NCBI RefSeq assembly: GCF_030645555.1
Contig: NZ_JAUSME010000026.1
Span: 1 to 42,152 of the forward strand
DNA length: 42,152 bases
DNA from: Herminiimonas sp.
Lineage (GTDB): Bacteria > Pseudomonadota > Gammaproteobacteria > Burkholderiales > Burkholderiaceae_D
Direction of reading: 5' to 3'
The notes beneath the pieces are model-generated. The model ran no database searches. It was not told the DNA's origin and saw only the letters and a program-made list of their open reading frames with translations. Position 1 is the stretch's first letter; every line of letters starts with the position of its first letter. This document shows, in pieces, positions 23,048 through 33,028 of the stretch. A program made the position numbers and the translations under genes.

Positions 23048-23772
23048 GCACCTCCAACAACAACCAGTTTGGAGCCGCTGGCGCCAGGTGTATTGGTGTC
23101 GTTGGCGCGCGCGCCGGTGACGAACAATGCGTGCAGGTCGAAGCCGAATTTATTCATCTTGGCGATCAGGCTTTTATTCCCGCGCACCAGCGCGTTGTAG
23201 CCGAAGGTGGCCGGTATCGCCACTGCCAGACCGAGGGCCGTCATGATCAACGCTTCGCCCACCGGTCCGGCAACCTTGTCTATGCTGGCCTGGCCCGAAG
23301 TGCCGATTGCGACCAGTGCGTGATAGATGCCCCATACGGTGCCGAACAGGCCAACGAATGGTGCGGTCGAGCCTACCGATGCCAGCACGGCCATGCCGGT
23401 TTGCAGTTTGGCCGAAGTTTCATCGATGGCCTGGCGCAGCGACAGGGTGACCCAGTCGCTGACGGACAATTGATCGTGCAAATGGCCTTTGTGTGCTTCA
23501 TGGTGACGCATGGCGGCAGCGCCTGCTTCGGCAATCGCCGCAAACGGGTTTTCGGAGCCCAGTGTTGCGGTGCCTTCGGACAGGCTGGTTGCATCCCAGA
23601 ATTCATGGCCGGCGGCGCGCGCGGCGCGGCGATATTGCAGCAATTGCAGTGCCTTGGTGGCGATGACATACCACGATGCGATCGACATCGACACCAGCAG
23701 GATAGCTACACCCTTGGTGACGAAATCACCTTGCGACCACAAACTTTCCAAACCGTACGGACTGACTTCCAT
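23044..23772 (-). CDS. exbB: MotA/TolQ/ExbB family proton channel protein
   Basis: GSTAPFVGLFGTVWGIYHALVAIGTSGQASIDKVAGPVGEALIMTALGLAVAIPATFGYN. Confidence 0.93.
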   Translation of the reverse strand: MEVSPYGLESLWSQGDFVTKGVAILLVSMSIASWYVIATKALQLLQYRRAARAAGHEFWDATSLSEGTATLGSENPFAAIAEAGAAAMRHHEAHKGHLHDQLSVSDWVTLSLRQAIDETSAKLQTGMAVLASVGSTAPFVGLFGTVWGIYHALVAIGTSGQASIDKVAGPVGEALIMTALGLAVAIPATFGYNALVRGNKSLIAKMNKFGFDLHALFVTGARANDTNTPGASGSKLVVVGGA

Positions 23773-23784
23773 GATGATTCCTTC

Positions 23785-24471
23785 TTATTTACTTAAGGTG
23801 AAATTGATAGGCACGATGGCATAGGCTGGAGTTGGTTTCCCATCCTCCAGATAAGGCTTGAACAATGCGCGCATCACGGCATCCCGTGCTGCATCGTCCA
23901 TGCGCAAAGAGCCCGATGATTTTTGCACTTCAACTTTTTCGGCGCGGCCTTTTTCATTGATCAGCACGCGCAGCGTGACGGTTCCTTCATTGCCCATGCG
24001 CGCATCCAGCGGCGGATATACCGGACGCGGTGCATTGATGTAGGAAACGCCGGAAATTGTTTTGGGCGTGGCAGCAGCGGTTGAGGCGGCAGGTGCTGAT
24101 GGCGCGGCAGCTGCCGGTGGTTCTTTCGATTCCTGTGCCGGTGCGGCTGTTTCAGTAATCGCCTGCGGCGATGGCGCTGCCGTCACGACCGGGCGCGGCG
24201 TCGGTTGTGTAATCTGTTTTTTCACCACCGGCACGGTTTTCGGTTCGGCGGCCTGCGGCCTCGGTTGTGGTGCAGGTTCTTCTGTAATGAAGCTGGCAAA
24301 TATCTCTGTCGGCAAGGCCTTGGCGACTTGATGCACCAGACCGCTGCGCAACGCATAAAACAGTCCGATATGCAGCGCGATGATCGCGATCAGCGGGCCG
24401 TATCGTTTGAGCATTTGTGACAGGAGCGGCGGTAAAAGCGGAGCTGACGACGGAATCGATGTTGCATTCAT
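23785..24471 (-). CDS. tonB: Energy transducer TonB
   Basis: N-terminal TM, Pro/Ala-rich middle, C-terminal YPPLDARMGNEGTVTLRVLINEKGRAEKVEVQKSSGSLRMDDAARDAVMRALFKP. Confidence 0.92.
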   Translation of the reverse strand: MNATSIPSSAPLLPPLLSQMLKRYGPLIAIIALHIGLFYALRSGLVHQVAKALPTEIFASFITEEPAPQPRPQAAEPKTVPVVKKQITQPTPRPVVTAAPSPQAITETAAPAQESKEPPAAAAPSAPAASTAAATPKTISGVSYINAPRPVYPPLDARMGNEGTVTLRVLINEKGRAEKVEVQKSSGSLRMDDAARDAVMRALFKPYLEDGKPTPAYAIVPINFTLSK

Positions 24472-24478
24472 AAATTGC

Positions 24479-24694
24479 TTATGCGGCCAATGCGTTAGGG
24501 TGGAACATTATAGGTCGAGTTGGGCGTGCATCGGCAAGGCACTCGCGCAACACTTGTTTTGCACAGGAATGGCATTTGCCGCAGCAAGTGCCGACTTCGT
24601 ACTCTTCGCGCAATTCTGACATCGAGGTGACGCCGTCATCGACAGCCTGGCGAATTTTCCGTTCAGAAACATTGTTGCAAACACAAACGATCAT
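24479..24694 (-). CDS. bfd: Bacterioferritin-associated ferredoxin
   Basis: MIVCVCNNVSERKIRQAVDDG...EVGTCCGKCHSCAKQVL; four-Cys [2Fe-2S] pattern CxC...CCxxC. Confidence 0.92.
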   Translation of the reverse strand: MIVCVCNNVSERKIRQAVDDGVTSMSELREEYEVGTCCGKCHSCAKQVLRECLADARPTRPIMFHPNALAA

Positions 24695-24730
24695 CGATGT
24701 CCCTTGCCACTTTCTTTGTAGGTGAAAAAC

Positions 24731-24765
24731 AAAAAAACGGTAGTACTTTTTTAGTATCCGATACC
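24731..24765 (-). terminator. Terminator between the 24793 ORF and bfd
   Basis: Minus strand CGGTATCGGATACTAAAAAAGTACTACCGTTTTTTT. Confidence 0.65.
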
Positions 24766-24792
24766 GCCTGCCGGTTTATTCGGCGGCTATCT

Positions 24793-25206
24793 TCAATTCA
24801 TCCGCGGTCCGGCAACCAGGCGTGTGAACAACTTGAACTTCTCCGGCTTGGGCATGGCCCGTTCCACCACCGCCGCCCACTGTTCCGATAACTGCAGGCA
24901 GGTCGCGCGCAATACCGGTGCCAGCTCGGGTAAATCTGCCAGCGCCTTCAAATGCCGCTCTATGACCGAGGCCAGTTTGATACACGAGTTACTTTCCTGG
25001 GTATTCGCGGTGTAATGCGACATCAAATGCAGCACGGCGGACACCAGCAACTCTGGTTGTGCCGGCGCTGCGTTTGGCTCTTGCAATGCCTGATCCATTT
25101 TTTCGCTTGCCATCAAACTCTCCTGGTCGGTCGCTTGGTTAGGCGGGCTGGCGTAGCGGTTTGCCGTTACGCGGGCTGGCTCGGTTGCATTGCTGCTGTT
25201 ACTCAT
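24793..25206 (-). CDS. Conserved-looking hypothetical protein between hemP and bfd
   Basis: 137 aa ORF in operon-like position; Q/P-rich N-terminus, helical C-terminal half (LLVSAVLHLMSHYTANTQESNSCIKLASVIERHLKALADLPELAPVLRATCLQLSEQWAAVVERA). No family recognised. Confidence 0.65.
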   Translation of the reverse strand: MSNSSNATEPARVTANRYASPPNQATDQESLMASEKMDQALQEPNAAPAQPELLVSAVLHLMSHYTANTQESNSCIKLASVIERHLKALADLPELAPVLRATCLQLSEQWAAVVERAMPKPEKFKLFTRLVAGPRMN

Positions 25207-25228
25207 GCGTGTTACTCGCGTATGTTAC

Positions 25229-25426
25229 TTATGCGGTCAAAATCAATTTGTTCAATTGCGTCAAACGCAGGCGGTAAATGCGGCCCTCGTGGGCGATTTC
25301 CACTTCGCGCATTTGTTGAAACAGATCGCGACTATTGATGCGTGTTACCGGCTGCCCGGTTGCCGCCTGATTGCGTGCGGAAAGGGAAGCATTTTCTTGC
25401 GCGTCACGTTGTGTCAGGATCGTCAT
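25229..25426 (-). CDS. hemP: Hemin uptake protein HemP family
   Basis: C-terminal INSRDLFQQMREVEIAHEGRIYRLRLTQLNKLILTA matches the HemP pattern (SxxLF...I.H.G..YRLR.T...KLILT). Confidence 0.88.
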   Translation of the reverse strand: MTILTQRDAQENASLSARNQAATGQPVTRINSRDLFQQMREVEIAHEGRIYRLRLTQLNKLILTA

Positions 25427-25443
25427 GATCAGCCTCGCATCTA

Positions 25444-25462
25444 AATGAGAACAATTCGTGTT
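25444..25462. promoter_or_regulatory. Candidate Fur box upstream of hemP
   Basis: Minus strand AACACGAATTGTTCTCATT versus AATGAGAATTATTCTCATT: 15/19 by eye; lies 18-36 nt upstream of the hemP ATG. Confidence 0.55.
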
Positions 25463-25567
25463 TAGATTATTAGCTATTTAAATGGGGATTGCAAGTTTTT
25501 TCGTGCGGATTGGGTTTGGTAATGACTAAAAAGCCGGGATGGCTGACGATCAGGGCGATGAAAGTTG

Positions 25568-25593
25568 ACGGGCAGCTATTTTTAGCTGCCCGT
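25568..25593. terminator. Perfect 11-bp hairpin downstream of the glutamate-synthase-like gene
   Basis: ACGGGCAGCTA tttt TAGCTGCCCGT; no strong T-tract on the minus strand. Confidence 0.5.
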
Positions 25594-25622
25594 ATCACTG
25601 CTTTGTTGCGTATGGGGAAGGC

Positions 25623-27251
25623 TTAGTGGATAGGATGAAACGATCTTGCCTGTGCGATAGGCCAGTAGGTGCTGAACACTTCAGGCAATGCTGCGAGCGC
25701 TTTTGCGTCGCCTAGTAACTGGCCGGGAACGAGATAGGGCAGCAAGGCCGAGGCGAGTTTGACTTGATTGGCGGATACGCGACGCACCAAATGATGCGGT
25801 TTCAATTCCGATGGATGGCTCAGTCCTGCTGCGGCGATCAATTCTGCCAGCGCCTTCAAGGTGCTCTGATGGAAATTCGCCACGCGCTCAGCCTTGTCCG
25901 GCACCACCAGCGCGCGCTGGCGCAGCGTATCCTGCGTGGCGACGCCGGTCGGGCAGCGATCGGTGTGGCAGTTTTGCGATTGTATGCAGCCGAGCGCGAA
26001 CATGAAGCCGCGCGCCGAGTTGCACCAGTCTGCGCCGAGCGCCAGTGTGCGTGTGATATCGAAGGCGCTGATGATTTTGCCGGAAGCGCCTATCTTGACC
26101 TGGTCGCGCAAGTTGGCGCCGACCAGCGTGTCGTGCACCAGCAGCAGGGCTTCCTGCAAGGGCACGCCGACGTGATCGGAAAATTCAACCGGTGCCGCAC
26201 CAGTGCCGCCTTCACCGCCGTCGACGACTATGAAATCGGGCGTGATGCCGGTTTGCAGCATTGCCTTGACGATGCCGAAGAATTCCCATGGATGGCCGAT
26301 CGCCAGCTTGAAGCCGGTCGGTTTTCCACCCGACAGGGTGCGCAATTGATCGATGAACTGCAGCAGACTGATCGGCGTATCGAAGGCGGAATGCGAAGAG
26401 GGAGAAATGCAATCGATACCGACCGGTACGCCGCGCGCCGTGGCTATTTCTATCGATACCTTGGCGCCCGGCAGCATGCCGCCATGACCCGGCTTTGCGC
26501 CTTGCGACAGTTTGACCTCTATCATCTTGACCTGCGGCAGTTGCGCATTGATGGCAAATTTTTCCGCCGAAAAGCTGCCATCGTCATTGCGGCAACCGAA
26601 ATAGCCGGAGCCGATTTCCCACACCAGATCGCCGCCGGCCTCATGTGCATTGTCGGGCCGATGATAGCGGCTGATGCTGCCTTCGCCCGTGTCGTGCATG
26701 AAGCCGCCTTTTTGCGCGCCCTGGTTCAAGGCGCGTATCGCATTGGCTGACAGTGCGCCAAAACTCATCGCGGAAATATTGAATACGCTGGCTGAATAAG
26801 GCTGCGCCCGCTGCGCGCCTATCGTGATACGGAAATCGTGCGACGCTACTTTGGCCGGCACGATAGAGTGATTGATCCACTCATAATCGTTTTGATAGAC
26901 ATCCAGTTGCGTGCCGAATGGCCGTTTGTCTACCGCCTGCTTGGCGCGTTGATAAACCAGTGAACGCTGGTTGCGTGAAAACGGATTCGGTGCATCATCG
27001 TCTTCGAGAAAATACTGGCGCATTTCCGGCCGCACCGATTCGAGCAGGTAGCGAAAATGCGCGAGGATAGGATAGTTGCGCAGCAAGGCGCGCTTGGTCT
27101 GGCTGAGATCGGCTATGCCGACAGCCGTCAATGCGCCAGACAGAATCACCAGCCACCAGCCGGTATCCAGCAATAGCGCCAGTGGTAATGACAGTGCAAA
27201 AACAAAGCCGGCAATCACCAGTGCCAGATAACGTACAGGGAAATCGCGCAT
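25623..27251 (-). CDS. FMN-binding glutamate synthase family protein (GltS/GltB domain-2-like)
   Basis: MSFGALSANAIRALNQGAQKGGFMHDTGEGSISRYH, VKLSQGAKPGHGGMLPGAKV, VVDGGEGGTGAAPVEFSDHVGVPL, GCIQSQNCHTDRCPTGVATQD. Likely start is the Met of MRDFPVRYL. Confidence 0.93.
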   Translation of the reverse strand: MRDFPVRYLALVIAGFVFALSLPLALLLDTGWWLVILSGALTAVGIADLSQTKRALLRNYPILAHFRYLLESVRPEMRQYFLEDDDAPNPFSRNQRSLVYQRAKQAVDKRPFGTQLDVYQNDYEWINHSIVPAKVASHDFRITIGAQRAQPYSASVFNISAMSFGALSANAIRALNQGAQKGGFMHDTGEGSISRYHRPDNAHEAGGDLVWEIGSGYFGCRNDDGSFSAEKFAINAQLPQVKMIEVKLSQGAKPGHGGMLPGAKVSIEIATARGVPVGIDCISPSSHSAFDTPISLLQFIDQLRTLSGGKPTGFKLAIGHPWEFFGIVKAMLQTGITPDFIVVDGGEGGTGAAPVEFSDHVGVPLQEALLLVHDTLVGANLRDQVKIGASGKIISAFDITRTLALGADWCNSARGFMFALGCIQSQNCHTDRCPTGVATQDTLRQRALVVPDKAERVANFHQSTLKALAELIAAAGLSHPSELKPHHLVRRVSANQVKLASALLPYLVPGQLLGDAKALAALPEVFSTYWPIAQARSFHPIH

Positions 27252-27419
27252 TTCTTCTCCAGGCCAAATCCTTACTGCAGGGCGTATGTTCGCGGCACAG
27301 TGTACAACGGCGCGAGGAAATTTCCCTATCGGCAACTTGATCGGCAAGCAAAGTTTCGCCTGACAGTCATCAAGCGGGCGCGGCGCATGCAGTTTTATGG
27401 CGGGATAACAGTGCTCGTG

Positions 27420-28556
27420 TCAGCTTGCGGATGCGATGGAAGATGCAGTGATGATGCCGCCACCCAGGCATACATCGCCTTGATACAGGACCGCGGACTG
27501 TCCCGGCGTGACGGCCCATTGCGGTGTGTCAAAGCTGAGCGAGAAGCCATCGGCATGCGTGTGCTGCGTGCATGCGACATCGGCTTGCCGGTAGCGGGTT
27601 TTGGCAGACAGGTGTTCTTCAGTCGGCGGGCTGCCGGCTACCCAGCTCATTTGGCCAGCACTCAATTCCGACGACAGCAGCCATGGATGATCATGGCCTT
27701 GCACTATATAGAGTGTGTTGCTCGCGATGTCTTTGCGCGCAACATACCAGGGCTCGCTATTGCCGTCGGTATTCTTGTGCGTCTTCATGCCGCCCAGGCC
27801 TATGCCTTTGCGCTGGCCCAGCGTGTAGAAACTCAAGCCTACATGTTCGCCGACGATGACGCCTTCCGGGGTTTTCATCGGGCCGGGCTGGTAGGACAGG
27901 TAGCGATTCAGGAAATCGCGGAACGGGCGCTCGCCTATGAAGCAGATGCCGGTCGAATCCTTCTTGGCCGCGTTCGGCAACTTCAGTTGTTCAGCGATTT
28001 TGCGCACTTCAGTCTTGCGGATTTCGCCTAGCGGGAACAGGGTTTTCGACAGTTGCACCTGATTCAGTCTGTGCAGGAAATAACTTTGATCCTTGCTGGC
28101 ATCGACTGCCTTCAGCAACTCGACCTGGCCGGCGTTTGCGCCGGACGTGACCTGACGCACACGCGCATAGTGGCCGGTCGCGATCATGTCGGCGCCTAGC
28201 AGCATCGCGTGGTCGAGGAAAGCCTTGAACTTGATTTCGGCATTGCACAGCACATCGGGATTGGGTGTGCGGCCAGCCTGGTATTCGCGCAGGAATTCGG
28301 CAAATACGCGATCCTTGTATTCCGCTGCAAAATTGACGGCTTCGATGTCGACGCCGACCACATCGGCCACGCTGACGGCATCTATCCAGTCCTGGCGGGT
28401 CGAGCAGTATTCGGAATCGTCGTCATCTTCCCAGTTTTTCATGAACAGGCCGATCACTTCATAGCCTTGTTCCTTCAGCAGCCAGGCGGAAACCGACGAA
28501 TCGACGCCGCCAGACATGCCGATGACGACACGCTTTTTAGTTGTGTCTTTATTCAC
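27420..28556 (-). CDS. mnmA: tRNA-specific 2-thiouridylase MnmA
   Basis: [80 protein letters not shown]. Confidence 0.96.
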   Translation of the reverse strand: MNKDTTKKRVVIGMSGGVDSSVSAWLLKEQGYEVIGLFMKNWEDDDDSEYCSTRQDWIDAVSVADVVGVDIEAVNFAAEYKDRVFAEFLREYQAGRTPNPDVLCNAEIKFKAFLDHAMLLGADMIATGHYARVRQVTSGANAGQVELLKAVDASKDQSYFLHRLNQVQLSKTLFPLGEIRKTEVRKIAEQLKLPNAAKKDSTGICFIGERPFRDFLNRYLSYQPGPMKTPEGVIVGEHVGLSFYTLGQRKGIGLGGMKTHKNTDGNSEPWYVARKDIASNTLYIVQGHDHPWLLSSELSAGQMSWVAGSPPTEEHLSAKTRYRQADVACTQHTHADGFSLSFDTPQWAVTPGQSAVLYQGDVCLGGGIITASSIASAS

Positions 28557-29034
28557 CGAAGACCTCGTAGACCGATGGATGCGTGGCCAGCAGCGATAGC
28601 GGCGCGCGCTTGCCGGCCAGATAGTCGTCTACGCGTTGCAATACGGAAGGGCTGCGGTGTTTTTCCTGGCAGGCGACCAACTCGTCGTAGCTCATCCAGA
28701 CCGCGCGTATGATGCCGACGTCCAGCGGCTGATCGTGCCTGGCGCCGACTTCGCCGCAAAAGGTGAAGCTCAAATAGGTGACGTCATGCCCGGTGCGGGC
28801 CGAAAGGTAGCGCGACATATACATGCCCACCAGCGCGGTGGGCGTGAAGTCATGTGCGGTTTCTTCCAGGGTTTCGCGCACTACGGCTTGTTCCAGCGAC
28901 TCTTGCGGATCCAGATGGCCGGCCGGCTGGTTAAAGCGTATGCCGTCGCTGGTTTCTTCTTCGACCAGCAAGAATTGGCCATCGCGCTCGATGACTGCTG
29001 CAACAGTGACAGATGGTTTCCAGATGTAGGGCAT
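28549..29034 (-). CDS. NUDIX hydrolase (NudJ-like)
   Basis: [27 protein letters not shown]..., NUDIX box [25 protein letters not shown]; overlaps the mnmA start. Confidence 0.92.
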   Translation of the reverse strand: MPYIWKPSVTVAAVIERDGQFLLVEEETSDGIRFNQPAGHLDPQESLEQAVVRETLEETAHDFTPTALVGMYMSRYLSARTGHDVTYLSFTFCGEVGARHDQPLDVGIIRAVWMSYDELVACQEKHRSPSVLQRVDDYLAGKRAPLSLLATHPSVYEVFGE

Positions 29035-29427
29035 ATGGGCTCTCGGAATAGGCCGCTATTCTAGCGCGCACGGCAGAAAGTTGCCGGCAATGTTTCCCCA
29101 GCAGAAAATGTTGTAAAAAATGAGTAAGGTCAAGATTGCGCATTTTTGCCTTTGCTAAGGTGGGCATTTAGCTTTATGCTTATCGGTTCGTTGCTCTAAC
29201 GGAAGCCGACGAAAAGCGCGCCTACCCTGGTTAAGCCGGATAGCGCGATCGCCCGATGGATCGGCGCGAATTCTTCTGCAGCTGTAAAAACATCAGATAC
29301 AGGGATGATAGTTATCCTGCTTTAGACCGGTGGAAGCCGCTGGTCCAGGGAAAATACATAAATAATTGATTTGCCTTCGCCGCGTTTAGGCGTTGAGGCA
29401 AAGGTTTGAACACGGAATGGAAGAAAC

Positions 29428-29787
29428 ATGCAACGTATTATGCTCAGGGCTAAGATTCACCGCGCAAAGGTGACTCAGGCTGACTTGCACTATGAAGGTT
29501 CGTGTGGGATAGACGCGGATTTGCTGGATGCTGCCGACATCAAGGTCGGTGAAAGAATTGAGCTGTACAACATCAATAATGGCGAGCGCTTTTCCACTTA
29601 TGCAATTCAAGGCGTAAGGGGCAGCGGCGAAATCTCGTTGAACGGAGCAGCTGCGCGCCGTGCGCACCTCGGCGACTTGATGATCATTTGCACCTATGGT
29701 CCGATGAGCGATGAAGAAATCGCGACCTATGTCCCGAAGATTGTTTTTGTTGATGAAGACAATCATTTCGCCGGAATGAAGAATTAA
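29428..29787 (+). CDS. panD: Aspartate 1-decarboxylase
   Basis: [38 protein letters not shown] with the G-S self-processing site; [38 protein letters not shown]. Confidence 0.96.
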   Translation: MQRIMLRAKIHRAKVTQADLHYEGSCGIDADLLDAADIKVGERIELYNINNGERFSTYAIQGVRGSGEISLNGAAARRAHLGDLMIICTYGPMSDEEIATYVPKIVFVDEDNHFAGMKN

Positions 29788-29910
29788 TAATCACCAGCGT
29801 TATCGCTAGATAATCCCGGTCGCGCCATTCAGTGCCGCTTGAGCCGGGTTTATTCGTGTGCGTTATGAAGGTGGTATCCAGGAATTTAAACAAACTAAGA
29901 GAGATGCATT

Positions 29911-31509
29911 ATGTCTTTAGTTATAGGAGTGCCGCGGGAGTCATTCCCCGGGGAAAAACGGGTGGCGACTGTGCCAGAAGTCGTTGAAAAGCTGATCAAA
30001 CTCGGCTTTTCCGTCAGCGTAGAATCCGGCGCCGGTGACGACGCCAACTTCAGCGACGATACTTACCGCGCCGCCGGTGCACAGATCGTGCAAGGCGCTG
30101 CCAACTTGTGGTCCGCGTCCGATATCGTCTTCAAGGTGCGTGCTCCAAGTGCCGAGGAAATCGGTCTGATTCGCGAAGGTAGCACCCTGATCGGCTTCAT
30201 TTGGCCGGCACAGAATCCTGAATTGATGCAGCAGCTTGCCGCCAAGCGCGTCACCGTTTTGGCGCTGGACTCGCTGCCGCGCACGCTGTCGCGCGCGCAG
30301 AAGATGGATGCTTTGACCTCTACCGCCGGTGTCAGCGGCTATCGCGCCGTCATCGAGGCTGCCAATGCTTTCGGTCGTTTCTTCAACGGCCAGATCACGG
30401 CTGCAGGCAAGGTTCCTCCGGCCAAGGTCTTTATCGCAGGTGCTGGCGTGGCCGGTTTGGCTGCGATCGGTACGGCTGCCAGCCTAGGCGCCATCGTTCG
30501 TGCCAACGATACTCGTGCAGAAGTGGCCGATCAAGTGGTATCGCTGGGTGGCGAATTCGTGAAGGTCGATTATGACGAAGAAGGTTCGGGCGGCGGTGGC
30601 TATGCCAAGGTCATGTCCGAAGGTTTCCAGGCTGCGCAGCGTGAGATGTACGCCCAGCAGGCCAAGGAATGCGACATCATCATCACCACCGCGCTGATCC
30701 CGGGCAAGCCGGCTCCAAAACTGATTACTGCCGAAATGGTTCAGTCCATGAAACCCGGCAGCGTGATCGTCGATATGGCGGCCGAGCAGGGCGGCAACTG
30801 CGAACTGACCGAACCCGGCAAGGTCGTGGTGAAGCACGGCGTGACCATCGTCGGTTACACCGACTTGCCGAGCCGTCTGCCTAAGCAGGCGAGTACGCTG
30901 TACTCAACCAACCTGCTGCGTCTGACCGAAGAGCTGTGCAAGGACGCCGAAGGTAAAAAGACGACTGACGGCACCATCAACGTCAATATGGAAGACGAAG
31001 CCATTCGTGGGCTGACAGTCATCAAGGAAGGCAACATCACCTGGCCGCCTCCGCCGCCGAAACAAGTGGCTGCTCCGGCTGCTAAACCAGCTGTTGCGCC
31101 AGCGCCAGCGCATGGTCATGGTCCTAGCGGCAAAGTGTCTTCGCCTACGCGCGTAGCGACCATGTTTGCGTTCGCTGCACTGTTGTTTGGCGTGATTGGT
31201 TACGGTGCGCCAACTGCGTTCCTCGGTCACTTGACCGTGTTCGTATTGGGTTGCTTCATTGGTTACATGGTGGTCTGGAATGTGACACCGGCATTGCATA
31301 CGCCTCTGATGAGCGTTACCAACTCCATTTCGTCGATCATCGTGATCGGCGCGCTGGTACAGGTAGCGCCACCACTGGTTGATGGCATCACGCGTCCCGA
31401 GCTGCTGATCAAGTGCCTCGCTGCTGCTGCTATCGCTTTGACCGCAATCAACATGTTCGGCGGCTTTGCTGTTACCCGTCGCATGCTTGATATGTTCCGC
31501 AAGAATTAA
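29911..31509 (+). CDS. pntA: NAD(P) transhydrogenase subunit alpha (full length)
   Basis: [30 protein letters not shown]; AlaDH/PNT NAD domain; Pro/Ala linker then TM segments. Confidence 0.95.
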   Translation: MSLVIGVPRESFPGEKRVATVPEVVEKLIKLGFSVSVESGAGDDANFSDDTYRAAGAQIVQGAANLWSASDIVFKVRAPSAEEIGLIREGSTLIGFIWPAQNPELMQQLAAKRVTVLALDSLPRTLSRAQKMDALTSTAGVSGYRAVIEAANAFGRFFNGQITAAGKVPPAKVFIAGAGVAGLAAIGTAASLGAIVRANDTRAEVADQVVSLGGEFVKVDYDEEGSGGGGYAKVMSEGFQAAQREMYAQQAKECDIIITTALIPGKPAPKLITAEMVQSMKPGSVIVDMAAEQGGNCELTEPGKVVVKHGVTIVGYTDLPSRLPKQASTLYSTNLLRLTEELCKDAEGKKTTDGTINVNMEDEAIRGLTVIKEGNITWPPPPPKQVAAPAAKPAVAPAPAHGHGPSGKVSSPTRVATMFAFAALLFGVIGYGAPTAFLGHLTVFVLGCFIGYMVVWNVTPALHTPLMSVTNSISSIIVIGALVQVAPPLVDGITRPELLIKCLAAAAIALTAINMFGGFAVTRRMLDMFRKN

Positions 31510-31519
31510 GGAGACCACT

Positions 31520-32932
31520 ATGTCTGCAAATCTGGCCACTGTCTCCTACATTGGAGCAACCATACTTTTTATCCTCAGCCTGGGTGGCTTGTCGCATCCA
31601 GAAACTTCACGCCGCGGTAATCTCTACGGCATGATCGGCATGGGCATCGCTGTCCTTGCCACCATTTTTGGACCACGTGTATCGCCGGAAGGCTATGCCT
31701 GGATCATCGCCGCGCTTGTCGTCGGTGGTTCTATCGGTCTGTACGCCGCCAAGAAGGTCAAAATGACCGAAATGCCGGAACTGGTCGCATTGATGCACAG
31801 TTTCGTTGGTCTGGCCGCAGCTCTGGTCGGTTTCGCCAGCTATATCGATCCGTCGGTACATCTGGAAGGTGCCGAAAAAGCGATACATCAAGTTGAAATC
31901 TACGTCGGTATCTTTATCGGTGCAGTGACCTTCTCTGGTTCCTTGATCGCATTTGGCAAACTGAACGGAAAAATTGGTGGCAAGCCGTTGCTGTTGCCTG
32001 GCCGTCACGTCATCAACCTGATTGGTCTGTTGCTGGTGATCTGGTTTGGTCGTGAATTCGTTAATGCGCCTGACGTCGCCAGCGGCATGACTCCGCTGAT
32101 CATCATGACTGTGATTGCCCTGCTGTTTGGCGTACACATGGTGATGGCTATCGGCGGTGCGGATATGCCGGTCGTTGTGTCGATGTTGAACAGCTACTCC
32201 GGCTGGGCTGCTTCGGCTACCGGTTTCATGCTCGGCAATGACTTGCTGATCGTGACCGGTGCGCTGGTTGGCTCCTCCGGTGCGATTCTGTCGTACATCA
32301 TGTGCCAGGCAATGAACCGTAACTTCTTCAGCGTGATCGCTGGTGGTTTTGGTGGCGGTGCTCCTAAAGCAGTTGGCGCTGCTGGCGATAAAGAGCCTGT
32401 CGGTGAAGCGACTCCGATCAGTGCACAAGAGACTGCGGAACTGCTGCGCGAAGCCAAGAGCGTCGTCATCGTGCCGGGTTACGGCATGGCAGTGGCGCAA
32501 GCTCAGCACACGGTCAACGAAATCACCAAGTTCCTGCGTGCCAAGGGCACCAAGGTGCGTTTCGCGATCCATCCGGTGGCAGGCCGTATGCCTGGCCACA
32601 TGAACGTGCTGCTGGCTGAAGCCAAGGTGCCTTACGACATCGTGCTGGAAATGGATGAAATCAACGAAGACTTCCCGTCTACTGACGTGGTCATGGTGAT
32701 AGGCGCCAACGATATCGTGAACCCGGATGCGCAGGAAGATCCGAACAGCCCGATCGCCGGTATGCCGGTGCTTGAGGTTTGGAAGGCAGAAACGTCGATC
32801 GTCATGAAGCGTTCTATGGCTTCCGGTTATGCTGGTGTCGACAATCCGCTCTTCTACAAAGAAAACAATCGCATGTTGTTTGGCGATGCTAAGAAGATGC
32901 TGGACGAAGTCTTGGCAACTCTCAAAGGCTAA
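31520..32932 (+). CDS. pntB: NAD(P) transhydrogenase subunit beta
   Basis: [93 protein letters not shown] track start (31466) trimmed. Confidence 0.96.
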   Translation: MSANLATVSYIGATILFILSLGGLSHPETSRRGNLYGMIGMGIAVLATIFGPRVSPEGYAWIIAALVVGGSIGLYAAKKVKMTEMPELVALMHSFVGLAAALVGFASYIDPSVHLEGAEKAIHQVEIYVGIFIGAVTFSGSLIAFGKLNGKIGGKPLLLPGRHVINLIGLLLVIWFGREFVNAPDVASGMTPLIIMTVIALLFGVHMVMAIGGADMPVVVSMLNSYSGWAASATGFMLGNDLLIVTGALVGSSGAILSYIMCQAMNRNFFSVIAGGFGGGAPKAVGAAGDKEPVGEATPISAQETAELLREAKSVVIVPGYGMAVAQAQHTVNEITKFLRAKGTKVRFAIHPVAGRMPGHMNVLLAEAKVPYDIVLEMDEINEDFPSTDVVMVIGANDIVNPDAQEDPNSPIAGMPVLEVWKAETSIVMKRSMASGYAGVDNPLFYKENNRMLFGDAKKMLDEVLATLKG

Positions 32933-32948
32933 GCTGAAAAGTAGTTTG

Positions 32949-32978
32949 AAAAAAGCCCGCGCAAGCGGGCTTTTTTAT
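32949..32978. terminator. Terminator between convergent pntB and LysR gene
   Basis: AAAAAAGCCCGC gcaa GCGGGCTTTTTT. Confidence 0.92.
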
Positions 32979-33028
32979 TGGGCTTCAGCGTAGCGCTGGC
33001 CACCGCGGAAGGGTGAGAAAGTGAACGC

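Noticed and set aside
29160-29427. Assignment of the panD leader to a known riboswitch class
   Set aside because: Does not match the thi-box, cobalamin, glycine, SAH or other cores I can recall; left as an unassigned structured leader.
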